Source: Roseateles sp.
GTDB lineage: Bacteria; Pseudomonadota; Gammaproteobacteria; Burkholderiales; Burkholderiaceae_C
Assembly (NCBI GenBank): GCA_016790285.1
Contig: JAEUPJ010000081.1
Span: 1-64,000 of the forward strand
Direction: 5' to 3'
DNA length: 64,000 nt
Both the position numbers and the translations under genes were made by a program. Below the pieces are notes generated by a model. It was not told the DNA's origin and did no database searches. It saw only the letters and a list, made by a program, of their open reading frames with translations. This document shows positions 33,953-42,292 of the stretch, in pieces (within the stretch, counting starts at the first letter, position 1; each line of letters starts with the position of its first letter).

Positions 33953-35611
33953 CTACCTCGCCGGGCTGTCGCCGTCCGACGCGCGAGGCGGGCCGTTGTC
34001 CAGCACCATGCGAACGCGCCGTGCGAGGTCCTTCATGACGAAGGGCTTGCGAATGACGTCGAACTCGTTGGTGCTGCCCGCTTCCAGCCGGCCGCCGAGC
34101 TCGCCCGCGTAGCCCGTGGTCAGCAGGATCTTCAGGCCGGGCACCGTGCCTTGCAGCTTGCGCGCCAGCACATAGCCATTGATGCCGCCGGGCATGATGA
34201 CGTCGGAGAACAGCAGGTCGGGTCGCTGGGCCGGGCGCATGAGCTCCACCGCCTCCAGCGCCTGCGCGCCACCGCCGGCCACCGTCACGCGGTAGCCCAG
34301 CGATTCGAGCATCTGGGCGGTGGTCTCGGCCACTTCGGCACGGTCGTCCACCACGAGGACGTGCTCCGTACCGCCCCGGTACCGCGCCGCGCCGTCCAGC
34401 CGCTCGGCGGGTGCCGCCTCCGTCACCGAGGGGAAGTACATCCGCACCGTCGTGCCCACGCCTTCTTCCGAGTACAACGTCAAGGCCCCGCCCGACTGCT
34501 TGGCGAAACCGAAGGCCATCGACAGGCCCAGGCCCGTGCCCTTGCCCTCTTCCTTGGTCGTGAAGAAGGGGTCGATGACGCGCGACAGCAGGTGGGCCGG
34601 AATGCCGGAGCCGGCGTCGGACACGGTGATCACGGCGTAGCGCCCGGGCTGCAGCGCGCCGGCCACTTCGCGGTCGTCGGGCTGGATGGCGACATTGCCG
34701 GTCGACAGGCTGACCACGCCGCCCGCGGGCATCGCATCACGGGCGTTCATGACGATGTTGAGCAGCGCCACCTCGAACTGCGTGCTGTCGACGCGGCAGT
34801 TGTCCAGGTCGGCATGCAGGTCCCGCTTGATGACGACGTCAGGCCCGAGGGTGCGGTCCAGCAGCACGGCCAGAGACTCGACGAGCTGGTTGATGTTGAC
34901 CACGCGCCCCTGCAGCTGCTGGCGGCGGCTGAAGGACAGCAGCTGCGACGTGAGCGTTGCCGCCTTGTCGACGGCCCCGCGCAGCTTCTCGGCCGAAGTG
35001 ATGGCATCGGCCGCGGCGAGCTTGCCCAGCCGCGCCTTGAGCGTCAGCAGGTCAATGTGCCCGCCCATGACCTGCAGCAGGTTGTTGAAGTCGTGGGCAA
35101 TGCCCCCGGTCAGCTGGCCCAGCGCCTCCATCTTCTGCGTCTGGTGCAGGGCTTCCTCGGCGTCGCGGCGCCGGCTCACGTCCAGCTGGGAGGCGAAGAA
35201 ATACACCAGGTCCCCTGTCTTGTTGAAGACCGGCGAGATGTAGAGCGCGTTCCAGAAGCTGGTGCCGTCCTTGCGGTAGTTCAGGATCTCGACGGTGATG
35301 TCGTGGCGGGCCTGCACGGCCTCCCGGATGGCCCGCACGGTTTCACGGTCGGTGCCCTCGCCCTGCAGGAAGCGGCAGTTGCGGCCGATGATCTCGCCCT
35401 CCCCGTAACCCGACATCTGGATGAACGCCCGGTTGGCGAAGACGATGGGGTTGTCGGGCTGATGGGGGTCCGTGACGAGCATGGGCATGCGCGTCGTCTG
35501 CATGGCGGCAAAGAACATGTCGTCATGCTCGTGCTTCATGCCAGCTGAGCCGCTGATGCCGTCGTCAATGCGCGGGGACCGCCCGGAAAGTTCAGGCTTC
35601 TCGGTACTCAT
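33953..35611 (-). CDS. LOV-domain hybrid histidine kinase (blue-light receptor)
   Basis: A 552-residue soluble sensor. Residues about 35-148 are a LOV domain: the photoactive Cys79 in GRNCRFLQG, flavin-contacting Asn111 (NYRKDG), Asn121 (FWNALY) and Gln142 (ASQLDV). Then come the phospho-acceptor His173 in GGIAHDFNNLL, an ATPase domain (DAGSGIP, TGLGLSMAFGF) and a C-terminal receiver (VLVVDD, acceptor Asp in LLFSDVIMPGG, Lys in VIRKPF). Blue light should form a flavin-cysteine bond and alter phosphotransfer. I placed the start at ATG 35611, 11 bases after the upstream kinase; an upstream ATG at 35659 is possible. No separate output regulator adjoins. Confidence 0.9.
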   Translation of the reverse strand: MSTEKPELSGRSPRIDDGISGSAGMKHEHDDMFFAAMQTTRMPMLVTDPHQPDNPIVFANRAFIQMSGYGEGEIIGRNCRFLQGEGTDRETVRAIREAVQARHDITVEILNYRKDGTSFWNALYISPVFNKTGDLVYFFASQLDVSRRRDAEEALHQTQKMEALGQLTGGIAHDFNNLLQVMGGHIDLLTLKARLGKLAAADAITSAEKLRGAVDKAATLTSQLLSFSRRQQLQGRVVNINQLVESLAVLLDRTLGPDVVIKRDLHADLDNCRVDSTQFEVALLNIVMNARDAMPAGGVVSLSTGNVAIQPDDREVAGALQPGRYAVITVSDAGSGIPAHLLSRVIDPFFTTKEEGKGTGLGLSMAFGFAKQSGGALTLYSEEGVGTTVRMYFPSVTEAAPAERLDGAARYRGGTEHVLVVDDRAEVAETTAQMLESLGYRVTVAGGGAQALEAVELMRPAQRPDLLFSDVIMPGGINGYVLARKLQGTVPGLKILLTTGYAGELGGRLEAGSTNEFDVIRKPFVMKDLARRVRMVLDNGPPRASDGDSPAR

Positions 35612-35622
35612 GGGTCGCCAAT

Positions 35623-37089
35623 CTATCGGAGTGCGTCGGGTCTTGCAGCGGTGAGGCATTCGCCCGCCTGCGGCTGCGCGGGCAGCTCCACGGTGAAGGT
35701 GGCGCCCTGACCCAGGCCTTCGCTGCGCGCCCGCACCTCGCCTCCGTGCAGGCGCACGAGTTGTTTCACGAGGGCCAACCCGATGCCCAGTCCGGTCTGC
35801 AGCGACCGGCCGGCGGGCGATTGCACGAAAGGTTCAAACACGGTGTCCAGCATGTGGGCCTCGATGCCCGTCCCGTGGTCGATCACGGAGACTTCATGCC
35901 TGCCGGGCAACCAGCGTGCCCGAACGTTGACCACGCCGCCGTCCTGGCTGAACTTGACGGCGTTGGTCAGCAGGTTGGTGAAGACCTGGATCAGCCGCCC
36001 GGCGTCGCCGTCGACGAGGCCCTGCTCGGCAGGCAGGTCCAACTCGATGCGGACCGACTTGCGGTCGCTGAGTTGCTGCGAGGCTTCCACGGCAGACTGG
36101 ATGACGGCGCCCAGGTCGACGGCGGACCGGTTCAGGTCAATCAGGTTGGCGCGGATGCGGGTCAGGTCCATGAGGTCGCTGACCAGGCGCGACATCTGGA
36201 TCGTCTGGCGCCGCATCGCCGCGGTGGTCCGCCGCACGGCGTCGGATGGCTCGGGCAGGCGCTCGAGCAGGTCCACTCCCGCCGAGAAAGTGGTCAGCGG
36301 GTTGCGCAGTTCGTGGGCGACCGTGGCCAGCATCTGATCCTTGAGCTGGTCATGGGCCTGCAGGGCCTGCTCATGGCGGTCGATCTCGGTGACGTCGCGC
36401 GTGACGCCCAGGACCGACTTGACCGTCCCTGAGCCGGGGGCGAACTCCGGCACCAGCGTGGCTGCAAACACCTTGCCGTCGAATCCGAAGCGCAGCGACA
36501 CGGGGCGCCCCTCGCGGAACACCGAGGCCAGCGCCGCTTCCCACTGGTCGCACAGCCCGGCCGGCATGCCCAGTTCGCGGTTGGTGCGCCCCACGAAGTC
36601 GGCCACTGGCCTGCCCGTCAGGCGCTCGATGGCACCGCTCACGAACAGGTGGCGGTACTGCCGGTCGAAGCGCGTGAGCACGTCCGGCGAGTTCTGCGTG
36701 AGCTCACGCAGGTCATGCTCGCGCTCGGCCACCAACCGGCGCGAGCGCGACAGCAGGTGCAGGATGAGGCAGTCCACCACCAGGATGGAGCTGAAAAAGA
36801 TCAGGGCGATCAGTTCGCCACGCGCCAGCCCGAGCACGCCGGCATCCGTGTGCGGGATGAAAGACACATAGGCCGCCACCACGCTCAAGCCCGCGCACAG
36901 CAGGCCCGGCCCCAGCCCGAAGAAGTAGGCGGCCAGCATGACCGCGGGGAAGAAGGTGAGGAAAGGAAAGCCCTGCGCGGGCAGGACGCCGATCAGCGCG
37001 TGACGCCCAGCCCAGCCCAGTGCCCACAGGCCCGTGGCAGCGACGTATCTCAACGCTCCGAGCCATCTTTGGCTGTTGTCAGTATTCAT
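35623..37089 (-). CDS. Membrane sensor histidine kinase (DUF4118-PAS)
   Basis: A 488-residue inner-membrane kinase. Three to four spans at residues about 10-110 (FPFLTFFPAVMLAAYFFGLGPGLLCAG is the DUF4118/KdpD-like signature), a PAS domain (ELTQNSPDVLTRFDRQYRHLFVSGAIERLTGR), the H box TVAHELRNPLTT, and the ATPase domain (NLLTNAVKFSQDGG, DHGTGIEAHMLDTVFEPF, GIGLALVKQLVRLHGGEV). No receiver domain is attached. It is directly upstream of the LOV kinase (11 bases) on the same strand, and the two probably act on one pathway. The cognate response regulator is not encoded nearby. Confidence 0.9.
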   Translation of the reverse strand: MNTDNSQRWLGALRYVAATGLWALGWAGRHALIGVLPAQGFPFLTFFPAVMLAAYFFGLGPGLLCAGLSVVAAYVSFIPHTDAGVLGLARGELIALIFFSSILVVDCLILHLLSRSRRLVAEREHDLRELTQNSPDVLTRFDRQYRHLFVSGAIERLTGRPVADFVGRTNRELGMPAGLCDQWEAALASVFREGRPVSLRFGFDGKVFAATLVPEFAPGSGTVKSVLGVTRDVTEIDRHEQALQAHDQLKDQMLATVAHELRNPLTTFSAGVDLLERLPEPSDAVRRTTAAMRRQTIQMSRLVSDLMDLTRIRANLIDLNRSAVDLGAVIQSAVEASQQLSDRKSVRIELDLPAEQGLVDGDAGRLIQVFTNLLTNAVKFSQDGGVVNVRARWLPGRHEVSVIDHGTGIEAHMLDTVFEPFVQSPAGRSLQTGLGIGLALVKQLVRLHGGEVRARSEGLGQGATFTVELPAQPQAGECLTAARPDALR

Positions 37090-37300
37090 CCCTGGCGCCA
37101 ACGTCGTTCTGTTGGCCGCCGGCACTTTAGACGATGGTCGTCGTCGGACGGCAGTCATTTCAAACCCACCAGCTCTCCTACAGCCGCATCGTCCGGCGCT
37201 GACGCCGCACCGCCTGGCTGCCGCCTAGATTCAGCGTCAGTGGGGCCTGCGTCCTTCGCGCACGCCCACCACTTTTCATCCTCATCCCGGAGTCCTGCCC

Positions 37301-37813
37301 ATGCGTGCTGCCCACCGTTGCCTCAGTCTCACCGTGCTGCTTGCCGGCGCTGCGCTCGCCAGCCATGCCCACGCGCGCTCCGATGCGTCGTTCATGAAGG
37401 AGGCAGCCCACGCGGGGGCCGCCGAGATCCAGGCCAGCAAGCTCGCGCAGACCAAGGCGAAGAACGCCGACGTGAAGGCCTTCGCCGACGCGATGATTGC
37501 CGACCACACCAAGGTGGCCGACGAGCTGAAGGCGCTGGCCGCCACCAAGAAGGTGAAGCTGCCCGACGAGCCGTCCATGAAGCAGAAGGCCGAGATCAAG
37601 CTGATCGACGCGGGCGACAACGACAAGTTCGACGAGCGCTACGCGCGCAACTTCGGCGTGAAGGCCCACGAAGACACCATCAAGCTCTTCGAGGAAGCCT
37701 CGCGCGAGGCCAAGGACCCTGAGGTCAAGGCCTGGGCCGCCAAGACGCTGCCGGGCCTGAAGCACCACCTCGAGATGGCCAAGGCCCTCCCGGCGGCGGC
37801 GGCCAAGCCCTGA
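37301..37813 (+). CDS. DUF4142-family periplasmic protein
   Basis: A 170-residue secreted protein. A signal peptide (LSLTVLLAGAALASHAHA) precedes a ferritin-like four-helix pattern: FMKEAAHAGAAEIQASKLAQTKAKNADVKAFADAMIADHTKVADELKAL and HLEMAKAL at the end, typical of DUF4142. These proteins are often induced by stress; no enzyme activity is known. Six bases separate its stop from the convergent LysR gene. It is preceded by CGGAG about 8 bases before the ATG. Confidence 0.88.
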   Translation: MRAAHRCLSLTVLLAGAALASHAHARSDASFMKEAAHAGAAEIQASKLAQTKAKNADVKAFADAMIADHTKVADELKALAATKKVKLPDEPSMKQKAEIKLIDAGDNDKFDERYARNFGVKAHEDTIKLFEEASREAKDPEVKAWAAKTLPGLKHHLEMAKALPAAAAKP

Positions 37814-37819
37814 CGCCCC

Positions 37820-38713
37820 TCAGGCCGCGCCCACGTGGCGCGACAAGCCCGCCACCAGCGCCTCGAACACCACGCGGCAGGCCGCGTTCTGCCGCAGGTC
37901 CTCGTGCATGGCGACCCAGGTGTCCAGCGGCCAGCTGAAATGATCTGCCAGCACGCGCTCCAGCACAGGCCCGCGCTGGGCCACCGGGAGCTGGCACACG
38001 CCAATGCCGGCGCCCGCGCGCACGAGGGCAAGTTGGGCGAGGTCGGAGTCGCAGCGCACGTTGAAAGCCTCGCGCGTGATGCCGCCCAGCCGCTTGGCAC
38101 CGGCGCGGATGAAGCTCGTGACCGTGTCGAAGCCCACCAGCGTGTGGCCGCGCAACTCCGCCAGCGTCGCCGGGCGGCCGTGGCGGTCCAGGTAGTCGGG
38201 CCGGGCGAAGAACCCAAGTTCGATGTTGCCGATGCGCCGCGCGATCAGCTGACCCTGCTCGGGCGGCGTCATGCGCACGGCGATGTCCGCCTCGCGGCGC
38301 AGCAGGTCCTGCAGCTGGTTGCTCAGCGCCAGCTCCAGGACCACGCCGGGGTGCCGCTCGCGCAGCTCGGCAAACACACCCGCCAACACCTCCACGCCGA
38401 TGATCTCGCTGGCCGTCACGCGCACCGTGCCGGCCACCGTGTCGGCGCGCGACGTCGCGGCGCGCTGCAGCGCCGCAGCGGCGGCTTCCATCTGTTCGGC
38501 ATGGCCGCGCAGCGCCAGCGCGGCCTCGGTGGCCAGCAGGCCCGTGGGCGAGCGGGTGAAGAGCGGCTGTCCCAGCGCCTGCTCCAGGGCCGCCACGTGC
38601 CGCCCGACGGTGGGCTGCGTCAGGCCCAGCGCGCGGGCCGCGCCCGAGAGCGACCCCTCGCGCAGCACGCCGAGAAAGGTGTGGAGCAAGGCCCAAGGGA
38701 CGGTGGAGGTCAT
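37820..38713 (-). CDS. LysR-family transcriptional regulator
   Basis: A 297-residue regulator with an N-terminal winged helix-turn-helix (LHTFLGVLREGSLSGAARALGLTQPTVGRHVAALEQALGQPLFTR) and an effector domain. ATG 38713 was chosen as start because it gives the standard family N-terminus. It is divergent from the epimerase-Anbu operon and is the obvious candidate to control it; a small perfect inverted repeat (ATACA-N4-TGTAT) overlaps its start codon. The inducer is unknown. Confidence 0.9.
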   Translation of the reverse strand: MTSTVPWALLHTFLGVLREGSLSGAARALGLTQPTVGRHVAALEQALGQPLFTRSPTGLLATEAALALRGHAEQMEAAAAALQRAATSRADTVAGTVRVTASEIIGVEVLAGVFAELRERHPGVVLELALSNQLQDLLRREADIAVRMTPPEQGQLIARRIGNIELGFFARPDYLDRHGRPATLAELRGHTLVGFDTVTSFIRAGAKRLGGITREAFNVRCDSDLAQLALVRAGAGIGVCQLPVAQRGPVLERVLADHFSWPLDTWVAMHEDLRQNAACRVVFEALVAGLSRHVGAA

Positions 38714-38725
38714 ACACAAATGTAT
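38712..38725. promoter_or_regulatory. Inverted repeat at the LysR start
   Basis: ATACA-CAAA-TGTAT, a perfect 5-bp inverted repeat with a 4-base spacer, in the 95-base divergent region and overlapping the LysR start codon. It could be an operator for autoregulation; the typical T-N11-A LysR box does not fit exactly. Confidence 0.35.
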
Positions 38726-38808
38726 AGCCGCACGATCACCTTCATCAATTCCCAACGAACCCGCCGGTTTCCAGAATGCCTTCCATCGACAACGACTGGA
38801 GAGCAGTG

Positions 38809-39840
38809 ATGCAAGGCAAGGACAGGACGGCCCTGGTGCTGGGCGCGAGTGGTGGCATCGGCGGCGAGGTGGCGCGCCGCCTGCGGGACGCCGGCTGGCG
38901 GGTGGTGGCGCTGCGCCGCGGCCTGCCTGCGGCGCATGAGGTGCGCGACGGCCTGCACTGGCAGCGTGGCGACGCGCTGAACGCGGCCGACGTGCGGGCC
39001 GCCGCGCGCGGCTGCGGCGTCATCGTGCACGCCGTGAACCCGCCCGGCTACCGCGACTGGGACCGCGTCGTGCTGCCCATGCTCGACCACAGCATCGCCG
39101 CCGCGCAGGCCGAGGGCGCCACGCTCGTGCTGCCGGGCACGGTCTACAACTACGGCCCCGACGCCTTCCCGCTGCTGGCCGAAGACGCCGCTCAGCGCCC
39201 GGTCACCCGCAAGGGCGCCATCCGCGCGGAGATGGAGGCCCGGCTGCGCGCAGCCAGCGGCGCGGCGCTGCGCGTCATCATCGTGCGGGCGGGAGACTTC
39301 TTCGGCCCGCAGGCGCGCAACAGCTGGTTCTCGCAAGGCATGGTCAAGCCCGGCCAGGCGGTGAAGACCATCGCCAACCCGCCGGCAGCGGGCGTGGGCC
39401 ACCAGTGGAGCTACCTGCCCGACGTGGCGCAGGCGATGGTGGAGCTGCTCGGCGTGCGCCACACCCTGCCGGCCTTCAACAACCTCCACATGACCGGCCA
39501 CTGGGACGCTACCGGCCGCGAGATGGCCGAGGCCATCCAGCGCGTCGTGGCCCGGCGCACAGGCCGCACGCCGCGCATCGCGGGCTTTCCGTGGTGGCTG
39601 CTCACGCTGGCTTCGCCCTTCGTGAAGACCTTCCGGGACATGCGCGAAATGCGCTACCTCTGGCAGCGCCCGGTGCGCCTGGCGGGCACGCGGCTTGCCA
39701 CGGTGCTGGGTCGCGAACCCCACACCCCGCTGGACGAGGCGGTGGAGGCGGCCCTGCAAGGCCTGGGCTGCCTGCCCGCCGCGGTGCACGAGGTGGCCGG
39801 CGCGCGCCCCTCGACGCCACTTCACCCCTCACGCCCATGA
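38809..39840 (+). CDS. NAD-dependent epimerase/dehydratase-like protein
   Basis: A 343-residue extended short-chain dehydrogenase. The NAD motif is ALVLGASGGIGGEVARRL (GxxGxxG), and VYNYGP holds the catalytic-type Tyr in a YxxxD/N-like context, with VRAGDFFGP and YLPDVAQAMVELLG later. Substrates in this family include nucleotide sugars and flavonoid-like ketones; none can be named. The start at 38809 follows GGAG (38798-38801). Its stop overlaps the first Anbu gene by 4 bases (ATGA), so the two are coupled. It is the first gene of a probable four-gene operon. Confidence 0.82.
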   Translation: MQGKDRTALVLGASGGIGGEVARRLRDAGWRVVALRRGLPAAHEVRDGLHWQRGDALNAADVRAAARGCGVIVHAVNPPGYRDWDRVVLPMLDHSIAAAQAEGATLVLPGTVYNYGPDAFPLLAEDAAQRPVTRKGAIRAEMEARLRAASGAALRVIIVRAGDFFGPQARNSWFSQGMVKPGQAVKTIANPPAAGVGHQWSYLPDVAQAMVELLGVRHTLPAFNNLHMTGHWDATGREMAEAIQRVVARRTGRTPRIAGFPWWLLTLASPFVKTFRDMREMRYLWQRPVRLAGTRLATVLGREPHTPLDEAVEAALQGLGCLPAAVHEVAGARPSTPLHPSRP

Positions 39841-40577
39841 CCTACTGCGTTGCGATGCGCCTGCGCGCCGGCCTGCTGTTTGCGTCCGACACCCGAACCA
39901 ATGCCGGGGTCGACCAGATCGCCACGTTCCGCAAGATGCACCAGTTCCAGATCCCGCACCAGCGCGAGATCGTGGTGCTCACGGCGGGCAACCTGGCGAC
40001 GACGCAATCCGTCATCTCGCTGCTCAACCAGCGCCTGAAGGGCGACGCCGAGCACCTGCTCAACGTGCCCAGCCTGTACGACGGCGCCGTGCTGCTGGGC
40101 CGCACGGTGCGCGAGGTCATCGAGCGCGACCAGGACCACCACGACCGCCGCCACGTGGACTTCGGCGCCAACTTCCTGCTCGGCGGCCAGATCAAAGGCG
40201 AAGGCCCGCGCCTGTTCCACGTCTACCCGCAGGGCAACTTCATCGAGGCCACCGAGGACACGCCCTACTTCCAGATCGGCGAGAGCAAGTACGGCAAGCC
40301 CATCATCGACCGGGTCGTGCACTACGAGACCACGCCGCTGGACGAAGCCGCCAAGTGCACGCTCGTGAGCTTCGACTCCACCATCCGCTCCAACCTGTCG
40401 GTCGGCCTGCCCATCGACATCCTGATGCTGCGCGCCAACCAGTTCGAGCAGGCCATGAAGCCGCCGCACCGCGTGGAGCGCGACGACCCCTACTTCCTCG
40501 CGCTGCGCAACGGCTGGAGCGCCGGGCTGCGCAAGGTCTTTGACGAACTGCCCGACGAGCCCTGGTTCGAAGTGTGA
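39837..40577 (+). CDS. Anbu-type proteasome-like peptidase (copy 1)
   Basis: A 246-residue Ntn-hydrolase of the Anbu (ancestral beta subunit) group, related to HslV and proteasome beta subunits. If Met1 is removed, Thr becomes residue 1; Asp17 in FASDTRTNAG and Lys32 in FRKM occupy the catalytic Asp/Lys positions. Other blocks are VLTAGNLATTQSV, ANFLLGGQIKGEGPRL and GESKYGKPIIDRV. Its start overlaps the epimerase stop (ATGA). Anbu is normally beside transglutaminase-like and ATP-grasp genes; that context is missing. A near-identical paralogue follows. Confidence 0.9.
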   Translation: MTYCVAMRLRAGLLFASDTRTNAGVDQIATFRKMHQFQIPHQREIVVLTAGNLATTQSVISLLNQRLKGDAEHLLNVPSLYDGAVLLGRTVREVIERDQDHHDRRHVDFGANFLLGGQIKGEGPRLFHVYPQGNFIEATEDTPYFQIGESKYGKPIIDRVVHYETTPLDEAAKCTLVSFDSTIRSNLSVGLPIDILMLRANQFEQAMKPPHRVERDDPYFLALRNGWSAGLRKVFDELPDEPWFEV

Positions 40578-40649
40578 GCTGGCCCCTGCGCGACACGGGC
40601 CATGAAGTGACTCGCGATAATCCGCCGAGCCACTTCGCGCCCCATTCCC
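40578..40649. other. Anbu1-Anbu2 spacer, duplication junction
   Basis: 72 bases. The last 25 (GAGCCACTTC...CCCATTCCC) resemble the bases just before copy 1 (CGCCACTTC...CCTCACGCCC), so the duplicated unit starts about 25 bases before the ATG. GATAAT at 40616-40621 might be a -10, without a matching -35. Confidence 0.5.
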
Positions 40650-41393
40650 ATGACCTACTGCGTTGCGATGCGCCTGCGCTCAGGCTTGCTGTTCGCCTCC
40701 GACACCCGCACCAACGCGGGCGTCGACCACATCGCGAGCTTTCGCAAGATGTACCAGTTCCAGATCCCGCACCAGCGCGAGATCGTGATCCTGACGGCGG
40801 GCAACCTCGCCACGACGCAGTCGGTGCTGTCGCTGCTCAATGCGCGGCTCGCCGGTGAAGGCGAGCACCTGCTCAACGTGCCGAGCCTGTACGACGCCGC
40901 CGTGCTGCTGGGTCGCACGCTCAAGGAAGTCGTCGCGCGCGACGCCGAAGGCGGCGCCCAGCGCCAGGGCGTGGACTTCGGCGCCAACTTCCTGCTCGGC
41001 GGCCAGATCAAGGGCGAGGGCCCGCGCCTGTTCCACGTCTACCCGCAGGGCAACTTCATCGAGGCCACCGAGGACACGCCCTACTTCCAGATCGGCGAGA
41101 GCAAGTACGGCAAGCCCATCATCGACCGCGTCATCCACTACGAGACCACGCCGTTGGACGAAGCCGCCAAGTGCACCCTCGTGAGCTTCGACTCCACCAT
41201 CCGCTCCAACCTGTCGGTCGGCCTGCCCATCGACATCCTGATGCTGCGCGCCAACCAGTTCGAGCAAGCCATGAAGCCGCCGCACCGCGTGGGGCGCGAC
41301 GACCCCTACTTCCTGGCGCTGCGCGATGGCTGGAGCCAGGGGCTCAAGAAGGTCTTCGACGACCTGCCCAACGAGCCGTGGTTCGACGCGTGA
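40650..41393 (+). CDS. Anbu-type proteasome-like peptidase (copy 2)
   Basis: A 247-residue paralogue of the preceding gene, roughly 87% identical by eye. It keeps the N-terminal MTYC, Asp17 and the Lys in FRKM, so both copies should be catalytically competent. Differences concentrate in residues 80-107 (AEGGAQRQG in place of DHHDRRH) and the last 25 residues, whereas the segment from VDFGANFLL to MKPPHRV is almost unchanged, including at DNA level. The two may form mixed rings or differ in expression. Its stop overlaps the next gene's GTG start by four bases. Confidence 0.9.
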   Translation: MTYCVAMRLRSGLLFASDTRTNAGVDHIASFRKMYQFQIPHQREIVILTAGNLATTQSVLSLLNARLAGEGEHLLNVPSLYDAAVLLGRTLKEVVARDAEGGAQRQGVDFGANFLLGGQIKGEGPRLFHVYPQGNFIEATEDTPYFQIGESKYGKPIIDRVIHYETTPLDEAAKCTLVSFDSTIRSNLSVGLPIDILMLRANQFEQAMKPPHRVGRDDPYFLALRDGWSQGLKKVFDDLPNEPWFDA

Positions 41394-42280
41394 CCGTCGA
41401 TCGCCTCGAACGCTGGGAGCACACGTCCCCCATCACCGGCACCGTGCTTCGCAGTTGGCGCAGCGTGCCCAGTGGCAAGCCGCTGCTGCACTTCCTGCAC
41501 GGCAACGGATTCTGCGGCCGGGTGTACGAGCCCATGCTGCAGGCGCTGGCCGCCGACTTCGACCTCTGGCTGTGCGACGCCCCCGGCCACGGCGACAGCG
41601 AGGCAGCCGCGCGCTTCCCCGGCTGGAATGCCTGCGCCAATGCCGCGCTGGAGGCCTTCCAGGCGGGGCGCGGGGCGTATGGCGACGTGCCCTGCTTCGC
41701 CGTGGGCCACAGCTTCGGCGGCGTGCAGACGGGCCTGCTGCTGGCCGAGCCGAAGCAGCCCTTCTCCCGAGCGGTGCTGCTGGACCCGGTGCTGTTCCCG
41801 CCGCCCATGCTGCTGACGGCGCAACTGATCGGCCGCGTGGGCAGCGGCCTCGCCAACCCGCTCGCGCGCGCCTCGCGCCGCCGCCGCCGCGAATGGCCGA
41901 GCCGCGACGAGGCCCGCGAGCGCCTGCGCGGGCGCGGCACCTACCGCGGCTGGACGGAAGCCGCGCTCAACGCCTTCGTCACGCACGCCCTGCGCGACAC
42001 GCCCGCTGGCAGCGTCGAGCTCAAGTGCGCGCCCGAGCTCGAAGCCACGATCTTCAGCACCATGCCCGCCCAGCTGTGGAGCCGGCTCCGGCGCATCCCC
42101 GTGCCCACGCTGCTGGTCCATGGCCGCGAGACCATGCCTTTCGTGCAGGCGGGCTGCGCACGCGCGGCGCGGCACAACCCGTCCCACGTGCACGTGCAGG
42201 TCACGGCCGGCGGCCACTGCTTCATGCAGCAAGACCCGGCCGACGCCGCCGCGCGGGTGCGCGCCCACCTGCTGGGCTGA
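41390..42280 (+). CDS. Alpha/beta hydrolase
   Basis: A 296-residue alpha/beta-hydrolase. HG motif LHFLHGNGFCGRVYEPML, the residue after the second strand in DAPGHGDSE, nucleophile Ser in VGHSFGGVQ, acid near LLVHGRETMPF and catalytic His in AGGHCFMQQDP. The substrate is unknown. GTG 41390 overlaps the stop of the second Anbu gene by four bases (GTGA), so the enzyme is coupled to the peptidase. The coupled gene set (epimerase, Anbu, Anbu, hydrolase) is unlike the usual Anbu locus. Confidence 0.82.
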   Translation: MTVDRLERWEHTSPITGTVLRSWRSVPSGKPLLHFLHGNGFCGRVYEPMLQALAADFDLWLCDAPGHGDSEAAARFPGWNACANAALEAFQAGRGAYGDVPCFAVGHSFGGVQTGLLLAEPKQPFSRAVLLDPVLFPPPMLLTAQLIGRVGSGLANPLARASRRRRREWPSRDEARERLRGRGTYRGWTEAALNAFVTHALRDTPAGSVELKCAPELEATIFSTMPAQLWSRLRRIPVPTLLVHGRETMPFVQAGCARAARHNPSHVHVQVTAGGHCFMQQDPADAAARVRAHLLG

Positions 42281-42292
42281 AGGCCGAGCAGC

